Source of the DNA: Dyella marensis
GTDB lineage: Bacteria; Pseudomonadota; Gammaproteobacteria; Xanthomonadales; Rhodanobacteraceae
Direction: 5' to 3'
Assembly: GCF_900112865.1 (NCBI RefSeq)
Contig: NZ_FONH01000003.1
Span: forward strand, 80,005 to 144,004
DNA: 64,000 nt
The notes beneath the pieces were generated by a model. It saw only the letters and a program-made list of their open reading frames with translations. It searched no databases and had not been told where the DNA came from. The position numbers and the translations under genes are program-made. This document shows, in pieces, positions 8,248 through 16,889 of the stretch. How positions within the stretch are numbered: the first letter of the stretch is position 1; every line of letters starts with the position of its first letter.

Positions 8248-8736
8248 CTAGTCGCGCGGCGCGCGCAGCAAAAGATAGAAGGAAGCGACATGGGTGATCA
8301 TCAGCAGTGGCACGTAGATGACCGGAATCGCGTAGGCGGCGCCGAGCGTTCCTGCGATCGCGGGAAGACCGGCCCGCATGGCATGGAAGTAGTCGAGCAG
8401 CAGGTCGGCCATGCCCACGATGTTGAAAGCCACCACGAACGCCCAGAACAGCGGCCGCACTTTCACGGTGAGCAGCGCGAGCATCGCCAGCAGGGCGGTG
8501 GCCAGGTCGGCATAAGCCGCGAAGGTCGCGAAGCTGCCCGGCAATTGCGAGCCCACGACGCCGGGCATGACGAACACCAGGCCGAAGAAGCGGAAGCTGT
8601 GCAGGCTGGCGATGGCGCGCTGCGCGTCGATGCGGTCCATCGCGCGCAGCCGCGGCCACAGATAGCTGCGATAGCACAACAGCCAGGCGAGATAACCCAG
8701 GATCAGTTGCGCGGTGAAGATGTTGGCGGGCGACAT
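8248..8736 (-). CDS. Small multi-pass membrane protein
   Basis: A 162-residue protein with four to five hydrophobic helices (about 5-22, 50-68, 74-92, 98-115, 130-155) and no enzymatic motif that I recognise. GGGAG lies well placed before the ATG at 8736. It is divergent from the TetR gene at 8893 and shares with it an inverted repeat (8826-8877), so it is the best candidate for that regulator's target. A transport or small-molecule role is possible but not shown. Confidence 0.78.
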   Translation of the reverse strand: MSPANIFTAQLILGYLAWLLCYRSYLWPRLRAMDRIDAQRAIASLHSFRFFGLVFVMPGVVGSQLPGSFATFAAYADLATALLAMLALLTVKVRPLFWAFVVAFNIVGMADLLLDYFHAMRAGLPAIAGTLGAAYAIPVIYVPLLMITHVASFYLLLRAPRD

Positions 8737-8825
8737 GTCCGGCTCCCGTGGGCGCGCACGCCGGTGCCTCGGGCATCGCGGACGCGATTGCGATGGCGCC
8801 GCCGATCCCGGGGGCGCCTGATTGA

Positions 8826-8877
8826 TTGGTACTGTGTGGTACCGTGGCCGCCATGCTACGGTACCGGGTGGTACCAA
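8826..8877. promoter_or_regulatory. Operator-like inverted repeats between tetR and membrane-protein gene
   Basis: The intergenic stretch begins with TTGGTAC and ends with GGTACCAA, and contains two more GGTACC cores (TGTGGTACCG and CTACGGTACCGG). The outer arms are inverted copies and the inner cores are each palindromic. They lie 16 bases before the TetR start and 90 bases before the divergent gene. By family knowledge TetR proteins bind such palindromes and repress both directions. Confidence 0.68.
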
Positions 8878-8892
8878 CACAAGGATTCTTCC

Positions 8893-9522
8893 GTGAAGAA
8901 GCAGGCGATCGTCGAGTCCGCCCCCTTGCCGGCGCGCGAGCGGATCCTGCACGCGGCGATGGAATCGTTCATGGAGCTTGGCTACACCGAGGCCAGCACC
9001 TTGAAGATCGCCACCCGCGCCCAGGTGTCCAAGCGCGAGCTGTACGCGCTGTTCGGCAGCAAGCAGGCGATGCTCGCCGCGTGCATCGCCGACCGCGCCG
9101 GGCGCATGCGCCTGCCGGCCGAGTTGCCGCCGCCGCGGGATCCTGAAGAACTGGTCGCAGTCCTCGGCAAGCTGGGTGCGACGGTCCTGCGCGAAGTGAC
9201 CCAACCCGGCGTGATGGCGGTATTCCGCCTGGCAGTGACCGAAGCGCAGCGCGCGCCCGAGGTGGCCGCGACGCTGGAGATCGCCCGCGCCTCGATACGT
9301 GCGGTACTGCGCGGCATCGTCGTGCATGCGCAGGCCGTCGGCCTGCTCGCGGCGGGCGATCCGGACGAGCAGGTCGCGCGCTATCTGGCGCTGCTGTGGG
9401 GCGATTTGATGGTGAGCATCCTGCTGCGCCTGCGCGAAGCACCAGCTGCGCGGGAAATCGACCTTCGCGCCGGCAAGGCCGCGGGCGATTTTCTGCGGCT
9501 CTACCGCAAGAGCGGGAGCTGA
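8893..9522 (+). CDS. TetR/AcrR family transcriptional regulator
   Basis: A 209-residue repressor-type protein with an N-terminal TetR helix-turn-helix (ERILHAAMESFMELG, then KIATRAQVSKRELYALFGSK) at about residues 15-62 and an all-helical ligand domain. I chose the GTG at 8893 because AAGGA sits seven bases upstream and no family-like sequence lies before it. It is divergent from a small membrane protein gene, with palindromic sites between. The damaged P-loop gene at 9528 starts five bases after its stop. Confidence 0.88.
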   Translation: MKKQAIVESAPLPARERILHAAMESFMELGYTEASTLKIATRAQVSKRELYALFGSKQAMLAACIADRAGRMRLPAELPPPRDPEELVAVLGKLGATVLREVTQPGVMAVFRLAVTEAQRAPEVAATLEIARASIRAVLRGIVVHAQAVGLLAAGDPDEQVARYLALLWGDLMVSILLRLREAPAAREIDLRAGKAAGDFLRLYRKSGS

Positions 9523-9527
9523 CGCCC

Positions 9528-10056
9528 GTGCAACTGGCGGAACTCGGCGAGCGCATCTGCATTCTCGGCCCGTCCAACAGCGGCAAGTCGACGCTGGCGG
9601 ACGCGATCGCGCGCAAGCGCGGCCTGCCGGCCATCCATCTCGACCGGCTTTATCACTTGCCACACACGAACTGGCAGCCGCGCCCCGGCGAAGCGTTCGT
9701 TGCCCTGCACGACCAGGCCATCGCGGACGAGCGCTGGGTCATCGATGGGAATTACACCAAGTGCATGCCGCAGCGCCTGCAGCGGGCCACCGGCGTCATC
9801 CTGCTGGACATCCCCGTCTCGCTCAGCCTGCTCAGGTATGTGCGCAGGACGCTGTCCGGCCGGCGGCGGGTGGGGGGGCATCGACGGCGGCCGCGACAGT
9901 ATCAAGTGGGGCATGCTGCATCACATTGCCCTCGTCACGCCGGGAAATCGCCGGCGCTACCTGGCGATGTACCAGGCCCTCGGCCTGCCGAAGATTCACC
10001 TGCCTTCTGCGCGTGCGATCGAGGCGTGCTATCGGCAGTGGGACCTGGAACGTTAG
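9528..10056 (+). pseudogene. P-loop kinase-like (topology-modulation type) gene split by a frameshift
   Basis: Reading from GTG 9528 gives a nucleotide-binding protein with Walker A GPSNSGKST and conserved segments HLDRLYHLPHTNW and WVIDGNYTK. After RRVGG the frame is lost. The expected C-terminus (GGRDSIKWGMLHHI to YRQWDLER, stop at 10056) continues in the next frame. The switch lies at a run of seven G at 9872-9878; six G would restore one frame of about 175 residues. GGGAG precedes the start. This could be a homopolymer sequencing error, a real null mutation or slippage control. Function in this ATPase/kinase-like family is unknown. Confidence 0.8.
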
Positions 10057-10282
10057 GGCAGGCACACAGTCGTGCGCGGAGCGCTGCTTCGCGCCATACG
10101 TGAAGTTCACGTCGGTGAGGATGCTGCATCACCGCACGAGAGCCCCCTATGGCCTGGGCGCGGCGCTCGCGTTATCGTCGCGCCATGCCGACGGACTTCC
10201 ATGCCGACAGGAAGCGCGCTGTCGTCCCCGGCCACCGGATCCGTCCGCCCACACGGCATCAGGGGGAGGCATCACGCAGGCC

Positions 10283-13225
10283 ATGGCGACGATGAGCGGT
10301 CCTCCGAAGGGGCCATCGCTGCTGACCATCTTCGCGTTCGGCAGTATCACGGCCGTGCTGCTGTTCGCCGTGCTCATGAACGGCCTGCGCTCGGACCTGC
10401 GCGCGCAGCTGGGCGAAAGCAGCCACCGTACGCATGAGGTGGCCATCCACGTCGAGCAGGCCGTGCGCATACCCTTGCGCGGCAGCGCCAATTCGCTGAC
10501 CTTCATCGCGGAGGAATCGAGCCGCCTGCAGCGGATGGCGCCGCAGCAGAGCGATGCGCTGCTCAAGGGCTTGATCGCGGAGATTCTCCGGCGGCAGCCG
10601 CAGATCCGGCAGGTCGATTTCGTGGCCACCGGCGATGGCGATTCGTCGCTGTCCGTCTCGACGGACAGCGTCTGGGCGGCGTGCCATGCACGCATGCCGC
10701 CCGCCGGCGGCAAGCCATGCTTCGGCCCCGTGTCGAATGGCCCTGACGGCGAGAGCATGTCCCTGGCGGCGCCGATGGGCGAGCATCGGTGGATCACGGC
10801 GGACATTCAGGTCGCCGCGTTGCGCAAGGCCATCGCCAACATCCCGCACGCGAACGACATCGCCTTCAAGCTCGTCGACGAGCAGGGCCGGGCGATCGTG
10901 CAGGGCGGCGATGCCGCGGCGGCGGCTGCCGATTCCCAGGAGGTGCTGGCGCCGTGGTGGATCCGGACCTTGTTCGGACTGCGGCGGCCGATCCCGCTGC
11001 AAGCCTCTTCGCAGGTCGACCCGTACCCGTTCAAGGTCGTCGCCGGCATCACCTACGAGAAGGCACTGGCGCCATGGCGCAGACAGCTGGTGGCGGCCTG
11101 CGCGTTCTACCTGTTCTATCTGTTCGCCTTCGTCAGCCTGCTGGGCGTGATCTACCGGTCCACCCGGGTGCAGCGTTACTACATCGAACATCTGCAGGCG
11201 AAGACGCGCGACCTGCACACCGCGCAACGCATCGGACGCACCGCGATCTGGACGTTCCAGGCCAACCGCATCGTCAGCACCGACGAGGAAGGCGAGATCT
11301 TCGGATTGCCGCGCGGATCGAGCACCGCCAGCGTAAGGGAGTTCCTGGCCATGGTGCACCCGGCCGACCGCTTGCCGCTCATCGAACAGGTGCGCCAGGC
11401 ATGGGCGGGGCGCGAAGCCATGCGCGCGGAGCTGCGCATCCGCAAGCCAGGCGGCGGCATGCGCTGCGTATCGGCCAGCGGGCGGATCGTGCTGGACAAG
11501 AATGGCACGCAGTACATGACCGGTACCGTGGTCGACGTGACCGAGCAGTGGCAGGCGCACCAGCGGCAGGCGGAGAGCGAGCAGCGCTTCCATTCGCTGT
11601 TCGAGCACAATCCGCTGCCGTTCTGGGTGTTCGAGACCGCGTCCCTGCGTTTCCTGGAGGTCAACGCCGCGGCGGTGAAGGCTTACGGCTATACGCGCGA
11701 AGAGTTTCTCGGCATGACCATTTTCGAGCTCAGGGATATCGCGCACCGGCCCGGCCTGGTCGCGCACCTGGCGTCTCCCGGGGAAGCGCAGGAGGGGCCG
11801 AGGGTATGGGCGCACCGGACCAAGAAAGGCGAAATCATCGACGTGCGCATCCACGCCGCCGATATCGTCTTCAACGGCGTTCCCGCGCGCCTGGTATTGG
11901 CCGAGGACGTCGGCCAGCAGCTCGCCGGCGAGCGCGAGCTGGCGTATCGCGCCTCGCACGATGCGATCACCCATCTGCCCAACCAGCAGGCCTTGCTGAG
12001 CCGGCTGGACGGACTCATCGTCGAGGGGCGCGAGTTCGGCGTGGCCTACCTGCAGCTGCTCGGCATGGATGCCATCGCGGACACCTTCGGCATCAATGTC
12101 GCCGCCGGTGTCCTCCAGGCCATGGCCGAGCGCCTGGTGACGCGCGTGAGCGGCGAGGGATTCCTGGCGGCGGTGAACCACGAATCGTTTGCCTGGGTGG
12201 CTTCGCGGGAGCGCATGAGCGAAGCCCGGCTGCACACGGTCGTGCAGTGCGCGGTCGAGCCGCTGTACCTGGAGGAGACCCAGCATCAGATCGACATCGT
12301 GGTCGGCGTCGCCGAACATCCGCACGACGGCGCGCGTGGCGACGTGCTGTTCGCGCGCGCCGCGCTCGCCGCGCATGCGCATGTGCGGAGCGGCCGGCCG
12401 GTGCATTACTTCGAGGCGTCGCTCGCGCAGCAGTCCAAGGATCGCCTGCAGTTCGCCGCGAACCTGCGGCGGGCCGTGCGCCGCTACGAATTCGAGATGT
12501 ACTACCAGCCCATCACCAACTTCCCCGACCAGCGTCTGGTCGGCCTGGAGGCGCTGATGCGCTGGCCGCAGGCGGACGGTTCGCTGATTCCGCCGTCCAC
12601 TTTCATTCCGGTCTGCGAGGAGTCCGGCCTGATCGTGCCGCTGGGGCGCTGGGTGCTCAACCAGGTCGCCAAGGCGAGCCTGCAACTGAAGGAGGCGGGC
12701 TTCGGCGATCTGCCGATCGGCGTCAATATCTCGCCCGCGGAGTTGCGCAGCAGCGACCTGGCGGCAAATCTGCGCGCGGTGCGCCAGGCCTATTCGCTGG
12801 CGGACCACGCCATTCACATCGAATTGACGGAAAGCTGCCTGATCGAGCATCGCGAGAAGGCGATCGACGTGATGCGGCAGCTGCGGGCCGACGGGGTCAC
12901 CATCGCGCTCGACGATTTCGGCACGGGCTTCTCCAGCCTTTCGTATCTGCGCGACCTGCCGATCGACATGCTGAAGATCGACCAGGCCTTCATCCGCGAG
13001 CTGGACCGGGATGCCCGCTCGGCGACGATCTGCGACGCCATCATCGCGCTGGGCAAGAGCCTGGGCATTCGCGTGATCGCCGAAGGCATCGAGCGGCGCG
13101 CGCAATACGAATGGCTCTACCGGCACGGCTGCGACGGCGCGCAAGGCTTCTATCTGGGCCGGCCGGAGCGCCTGACGGAATTCATGGCGCGCTGGCGTCA
13201 GGCCCCGGCCATTCGGTCTACTTGA
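10283..13225 (+). CDS. Membrane PAS-degenerate GGDEF-EAL protein, probable c-di-GMP phosphodiesterase
   Basis: A 980-residue inner-membrane signalling protein. One helix at about 14-32 and another at about 268-292 enclose a periplasmic sensor of roughly 230 residues. Then come two PAS-like domains (about 315-420 and 430-545), a GGDEF-like domain whose catalytic motif is replaced by NHESFA, and an EAL domain from about 715. The EAL domain keeps EALMRW, NIS, ELTES, DDFGTG, LKID, EGIE and QGF, the residues that bind metal and cut c-di-GMP. So it should hydrolyse rather than make c-di-GMP. GGAGG lies upstream of the ATG. A monocistronic unit is likely. Confidence 0.9.
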   Translation: MATMSGPPKGPSLLTIFAFGSITAVLLFAVLMNGLRSDLRAQLGESSHRTHEVAIHVEQAVRIPLRGSANSLTFIAEESSRLQRMAPQQSDALLKGLIAEILRRQPQIRQVDFVATGDGDSSLSVSTDSVWAACHARMPPAGGKPCFGPVSNGPDGESMSLAAPMGEHRWITADIQVAALRKAIANIPHANDIAFKLVDEQGRAIVQGGDAAAAAADSQEVLAPWWIRTLFGLRRPIPLQASSQVDPYPFKVVAGITYEKALAPWRRQLVAACAFYLFYLFAFVSLLGVIYRSTRVQRYYIEHLQAKTRDLHTAQRIGRTAIWTFQANRIVSTDEEGEIFGLPRGSSTASVREFLAMVHPADRLPLIEQVRQAWAGREAMRAELRIRKPGGGMRCVSASGRIVLDKNGTQYMTGTVVDVTEQWQAHQRQAESEQRFHSLFEHNPLPFWVFETASLRFLEVNAAAVKAYGYTREEFLGMTIFELRDIAHRPGLVAHLASPGEAQEGPRVWAHRTKKGEIIDVRIHAADIVFNGVPARLVLAEDVGQQLAGERELAYRASHDAITHLPNQQALLSRLDGLIVEGREFGVAYLQLLGMDAIADTFGINVAAGVLQAMAERLVTRVSGEGFLAAVNHESFAWVASRERMSEARLHTVVQCAVEPLYLEETQHQIDIVVGVAEHPHDGARGDVLFARAALAAHAHVRSGRPVHYFEASLAQQSKDRLQFAANLRRAVRRYEFEMYYQPITNFPDQRLVGLEALMRWPQADGSLIPPSTFIPVCEESGLIVPLGRWVLNQVAKASLQLKEAGFGDLPIGVNISPAELRSSDLAANLRAVRQAYSLADHAIHIELTESCLIEHREKAIDVMRQLRADGVTIALDDFGTGFSSLSYLRDLPIDMLKIDQAFIRELDRDARSATICDAIIALGKSLGIRVIAEGIERRAQYEWLYRHGCDGAQGFYLGRPERLTEFMARWRQAPAIRST

Positions 13226-13465
13226 AGACCGGGCCGGCCGCGAGTACTTTCCCCCGGCCTCGCGGCGGGTGGACAACAGTGGACTGGTCCGCAGTTTCCG
13301 CCGGCGCGGCGCCTTAACCTGCTGCGCACATGCAGGTTGGCAATACTGCTTTCATCGAGCGTCAGGGACAGGTTGCGCCGCGGCATGCGGGCGACCGCGA
13401 CGAACCGCCACGCGGGTAGCAAGGGACTGGATGTGCCAAAGACACGAAGCGGACAAGGATCGAGC

Positions 13466-14089
13466 ATGCATCATGCGGCTTCGCGCGCGCCGGCAAGCGG
13501 CCGGCTTCTATCGTTCACCGCTGCCCTGGGGATGCTGTGCATCGGCCTGCCCCTGTCGGCCCAGCCTTCGCCGGCGGCGCCCGGCCAAAATCACCTCAAG
13601 GAGAAACATGCGATGACCACGTCGGACATCAGCGCGAGCCAGGCATTGCAACGGACGCTGGAACTGATCCGCGGCAGCCGCAGCGTCGCGGACATCACCC
13701 CGGAAACCATGCAGGGCGCGTTCGGCGTGCAGGTCAAGAAGGTCGATCCGCAGCAGTTCGGCTATGGCCAGCGCCTGCCCGGCAACTGGGCCTTCAGCAT
13801 CATGCGCCAGGAAGTGGAAGGCGCGGGACGGATGGATCTGAACTTCGATCCGCTGCCCGGCACCAAGGCGGCGCTGACCGACATCTGCGATCCGGATTTC
13901 GCGCACTTCACCGCCGAGCTGGAATCGATGGGCTTCGCCCGCCACTCCTCGCATGGCGAACATAACCGCTGGATCTACGACGCCTTCGAGCGGCCCGGCA
14001 TGCGGGTCGAGGTGTACCCGGAGGTGGCGCGCGCCGACAACGGCGATGCCACCGGCCCCGCCTGCGTGAAGATGGTACTGGTACGGTAA
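13466..14089 (+). CDS. Candidate immunity protein for the adjacent type IV effector, exported
   Basis: A 207-residue protein of no family I recognise. It begins with a signal peptide (charged start, hydrophobic SFTAALGMLCIGLPLSA, probable cut before QPSP). It sits ten bases upstream of an XVIPCD effector gene. Paired small periplasmic or lipoprotein genes next to XVIPCD effectors are usually their immunity proteins, so that is the inferred role. AAGGA precedes the ATG at 13466. A second in-frame ATG at 13613 has a strong AAGGAG upstream and would give a form without signal peptide (158 residues). The role is inferred from context only. Confidence 0.62.
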   Translation: MHHAASRAPASGRLLSFTAALGMLCIGLPLSAQPSPAAPGQNHLKEKHAMTTSDISASQALQRTLELIRGSRSVADITPETMQGAFGVQVKKVDPQQFGYGQRLPGNWAFSIMRQEVEGAGRMDLNFDPLPGTKAALTDICDPDFAHFTAELESMGFARHSSHGEHNRWIYDAFERPGMRVEVYPEVARADNGDATGPACVKMVLVR

Positions 14090-14099
14090 GGAGACCGAC

Positions 14100-15524
14100 A
14101 TGCCACTGACCAAAGAAGCCCAGGCGGTCGTCGATGCGTTCGGCACCCAGCCCGGCGTCACCGCCCAACAGCTGCAGAACCTGAAGAACACCATCGATGG
14201 CTCGCCCGCGCTGACCCAGGAGGTCAACGACGCGGTGGCGCAGGGACATCTGCAGCGCATCGTGCCGCTGACCAATCCCCACGCCGGCGGCGAGTACAGC
14301 CCGACGGCGAAGGAAATGCGCCTGCCGCCGGCCATGCTCAACACGCCGGCGGGCGGCACCTACAACAGCGGCGAGGCTACCTTCGTGCTCGGCCACGAGC
14401 TGCAGCACGGCTTCAATGCCGCCGCCACGGCCCAGGCGCGGACCACCTTCGGCCAGGAGGCCGCCGCGGTCGCCCAGTCACCCGCGCACCAGCACGACTA
14501 CACCGCACCCATCGGCAAGCTCATCGCCGCCAACCGGCGCGACGAGGCGGGCGCGGAGATCTCCGGCTGGAACGCCATCGTCACCGCCGCGCAGAAGGAC
14601 GCGACGGATCATGGCCGCGCCGCGCCGACGCTGGAGGACATCTACAAGAAGCAGCCCTTCCGCATGGGCGACTTCATCGACGTCGACCGCAGCCATGTGC
14701 CGCCGACCTATTCGATGAAACCCAATCTCGAAGTCGATCCCACCACCCTGCACATGGCCGCCTCGGCGAAGAACCTCGAGGGCATGGGGCAGAACTACTA
14801 CGACCGCGCCGGCGGCCTCGGCCACAACGGCAATTCGAGCTACGACAACTACTACGGTGCGGCCTATGTCGGCGCAGTGGCGCAATACGAGCGAGCCTAC
14901 AATCCGCCGCAGCCGGGCCAGCCCGGCCACGAGATGCGGGTGGACATGGGCCGGCTGCACCTGAGCCCGGACATCGTGGCGCAGAACGGCATCAACCTTG
15001 GCGCCAATACCAACCCGATGCCGTACGTCGACAACAGCACGGGCACACCGGTGCACGCGCAGTTCCGTCATACCGCGACCAGCCACACCTACCAGCCGCT
15101 CGTGCCGCTGCCGGACGCCGCTCAACCCGGCGTGCCGCGCCTGGACCAGTACTCGCATCCCGACCATGGCCTGTACCGCCAGACCCTGGACGCGGTGCAT
15201 CGCCTGGACGCGCAGCATGGCCGCCACTCCGATGTCAGCAGCGACAACCTCGCCGCGGCGGTGACGGTACAGGCGCGTCGCGACGGCATGAGCGGGATCG
15301 ACCATGTCGTGCTGAGCGAAGACAAGAGCAAGGCCTTCGGCGTGCAGGGCGACCTGCATTCGCCGACCAAGCAGATCGCCGAAGTGAATACCGCGCAGGC
15401 GGTCAGTACCTCGGTCGAGCAGAGCAGCCAGCAATGGCAGCAGGCGATGCAGGGCCGCGCCGCGCAGGCGCCGCCGCTGGATCAGCAGCAACAGCAGAGC
15501 CAGCAGGCCGCGCGGCAGATGTGA
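14100..15524 (+). CDS. Xanthomonadales type IV secretion effector with HExxH metallopeptidase-like domain and XVIPCD tail
   Basis: A 474-residue protein. The N-terminal part has a zinc-peptidase signature HELQH (His99, Glu100, His103) with a downstream DEAGAE (148-153) that could give the third ligand, as in gluzincins. The last 125 residues match my memory of the XVIPCD secretion domain: HPDHGLY, VHRLDAQHGR, GIDHVVLS, FGVQGD, and a Gln-rich end. XVIPCD proteins are delivered into rival bacteria by the chromosomal VirB/D4-type system. No lipid or muramidase motif is seen. AAGGAG precedes the ATG. The upstream signal-peptide gene is its probable immunity partner. The T4SS itself is not in the window. 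Confidence 0.82.
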   Translation: MPLTKEAQAVVDAFGTQPGVTAQQLQNLKNTIDGSPALTQEVNDAVAQGHLQRIVPLTNPHAGGEYSPTAKEMRLPPAMLNTPAGGTYNSGEATFVLGHELQHGFNAAATAQARTTFGQEAAAVAQSPAHQHDYTAPIGKLIAANRRDEAGAEISGWNAIVTAAQKDATDHGRAAPTLEDIYKKQPFRMGDFIDVDRSHVPPTYSMKPNLEVDPTTLHMAASAKNLEGMGQNYYDRAGGLGHNGNSSYDNYYGAAYVGAVAQYERAYNPPQPGQPGHEMRVDMGRLHLSPDIVAQNGINLGANTNPMPYVDNSTGTPVHAQFRHTATSHTYQPLVPLPDAAQPGVPRLDQYSHPDHGLYRQTLDAVHRLDAQHGRHSDVSSDNLAAAVTVQARRDGMSGIDHVVLSEDKSKAFGVQGDLHSPTKQIAEVNTAQAVSTSVEQSSQQWQQAMQGRAAQAPPLDQQQQQSQQAARQM

Positions 15525-15534
15525 GGAGCGCAGC

Positions 15535-15563
15535 GCTTCGGCCGCCGCGATGGTGGCCGAAGC
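15535..15563 (+). terminator. Hairpin between convergent effector and GDPD genes
   Basis: A perfect nine-base stem GCTTCGGCC / GGCCGAAGC (15535-15543 and 15555-15563) with an 11-base loop lies 10 bases after the effector stop and 12 bases before the end of the convergent gene. There is no U run, so it may act as a weak or bidirectional terminator or an mRNA end-stabiliser. Confidence 0.4.
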
Positions 15564-15575
15564 GACAGTTGGCGT

Positions 15576-16571
15576 TTACCGATCCATATCAAGCAGACCT
15601 TGGTCCGGCTGCACCAGGCGCGGCAGGTCGCGCCGGTCCCGTCGATATGCCTTTGCGCGCCGCGGCGAATCGACCATGACGGCGTCGACGCCCAGCCCGG
15701 CGGCCAGCAGGTAGTCCTCTTCGCGGTTGATGCCGAAGACGACGGCATGAACGTCCGCGGCCGCATTGAGGCAAGCCATGGCGGCGCGGCTCCACAGCAC
15801 GGCATCGGCGCTGGAGGTGGCTTCGGCCTGCAGCGTCAGGGTTTCCGATAGCGTTACTTTTCGTCGCCATTCGAAGCCAAGGTACGTGCCGTCACGCGGC
15901 CGGTCGCAACGATGTTCCAGCGCGATGGAAACCAGCCGTTGCCTGGTCCTCTGGCGGCTTTCGAACAGGCGTGCCTTCGGATAGGCCTCGAAGGCCTGCA
16001 GGTTTGCGCTCACGGTGGAATAGATCCGCGTCTTCGTCCATGCATCGTGCCGGTCGAGCGCGGCCGCCACCGCGCGAGCAGCTTCTTTCGCACGATCGGT
16101 CTTGATGTCGAGGTACAGGCTCGCATCTGCGGGGAGTTCATCGAGAAGTTCCTCCAGCGAGGGGATGCGAACCGGCTTGTCGCGATATGGATGCGTGACT
16201 TTTCCATCGGCTCCGGCCCGATCGAATTGCCAGCCCGCATTGAGCCGCTTCAGCTCCTCGAAGCTGTATCCGGCGATCAGGCCCTGGCCATCGGTGAGCG
16301 CGGACAGTTCGCGCGGACGATACAGCACGGCCACGCCATCGCGCGTCACCTGCACGCTGACCCATAACTGGCGAACGCCATTGGCCAGCGCGCTGCGGCA
16401 GGCCGCCAGTGTGTTCTCGGGCGCGTCGGCGGTGCCGCAGCGATGCGCGATTAGTGCGGGCGGTCCGGGAGCGGGAGCCACGGTCGCGAAAATCCTGCCG
16501 GCCGCCAGCCAGCCCAGCAGGGTGATGGGAAGCAGGGCGCCGGACAGTACGGCGAAAAGGCGATAGTTCAT
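15576..16571 (-). CDS. GDPD-like glycerophosphodiesterase fold, probable degenerate active site
   Basis: A 331-residue membrane-anchored protein (helix at about 5-27) with a GDPD-type TIM barrel: HRCG (His43-Arg44), PENTLAACRSAL (Glu52), VTRDGVAVLY and SLEELLDELP. In the family, glycerophosphodiesters are cut with help of metal held by an E-x-D pair and a following His-Asp. Here the E-x-D position reads Trp70-Val-Ser72, and the usual FHD reads LYRP (Tyr84). So key metal and acid residues appear lost. It may be a pseudoenzyme or have another role. The ATG at 16571 is used because the membrane helix follows; an upstream ATG at 16622 is possible. Confidence 0.78.
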   Translation of the reverse strand: MNYRLFAVLSGALLPITLLGWLAAGRIFATVAPAPGPPALIAHRCGTADAPENTLAACRSALANGVRQLWVSVQVTRDGVAVLYRPRELSALTDGQGLIAGYSFEELKRLNAGWQFDRAGADGKVTHPYRDKPVRIPSLEELLDELPADASLYLDIKTDRAKEAARAVAAALDRHDAWTKTRIYSTVSANLQAFEAYPKARLFESRQRTRQRLVSIALEHRCDRPRDGTYLGFEWRRKVTLSETLTLQAEATSSADAVLWSRAAMACLNAAADVHAVVFGINREEDYLLAAGLGVDAVMVDSPRRAKAYRRDRRDLPRLVQPDQGLLDMDR

Positions 16572-16889
16572 GGATGTCCAGCGTCGGGAAGAAGGCGTGG
16601 GAGGGCAGGATGGCGTCGTCAACTCGTCAGCCTATGTTCGAAGCCGCGCTGACCTGACCTCGAATTTTCCGATTCTGCAGGGCGTCATCGTGGCAGCAGG
16701 GCTGTCCTGAACTCCCAAAATCGGAGGGCATCAGCTGGCGCGGCCGCCGCAGCGATGGAGAATCCAGAAAATTTCGAGCGATAAACCGAGCGCGGTGCCT
16801 TCGTAGCCCCTGGATCTGCATGTGCCGGACGCGCCACCGTTCTCGCTACGCTTTTCGGAAACGGTCATCGGGCCGGTCGAAGCGATTCC
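16572..16889. other. Intergenic stretch without recognised gene
   Basis: This 318-base divergent spacer separates the GDPD-like gene and the hypothetical gene at 16890. I see no open frame with good start context, no strong hairpin with a U run and no repeat. It presumably holds the two divergent promoters, but I cannot place them. Confidence 0.4.

Noticed and set aside
10259-13276. A 1005-residue open frame on the minus strand opposite the EAL gene
   Set aside because: It is the antisense shadow of a high-G+C gene; codon use is His/Arg/Gln-rich and has no domain or start signal.
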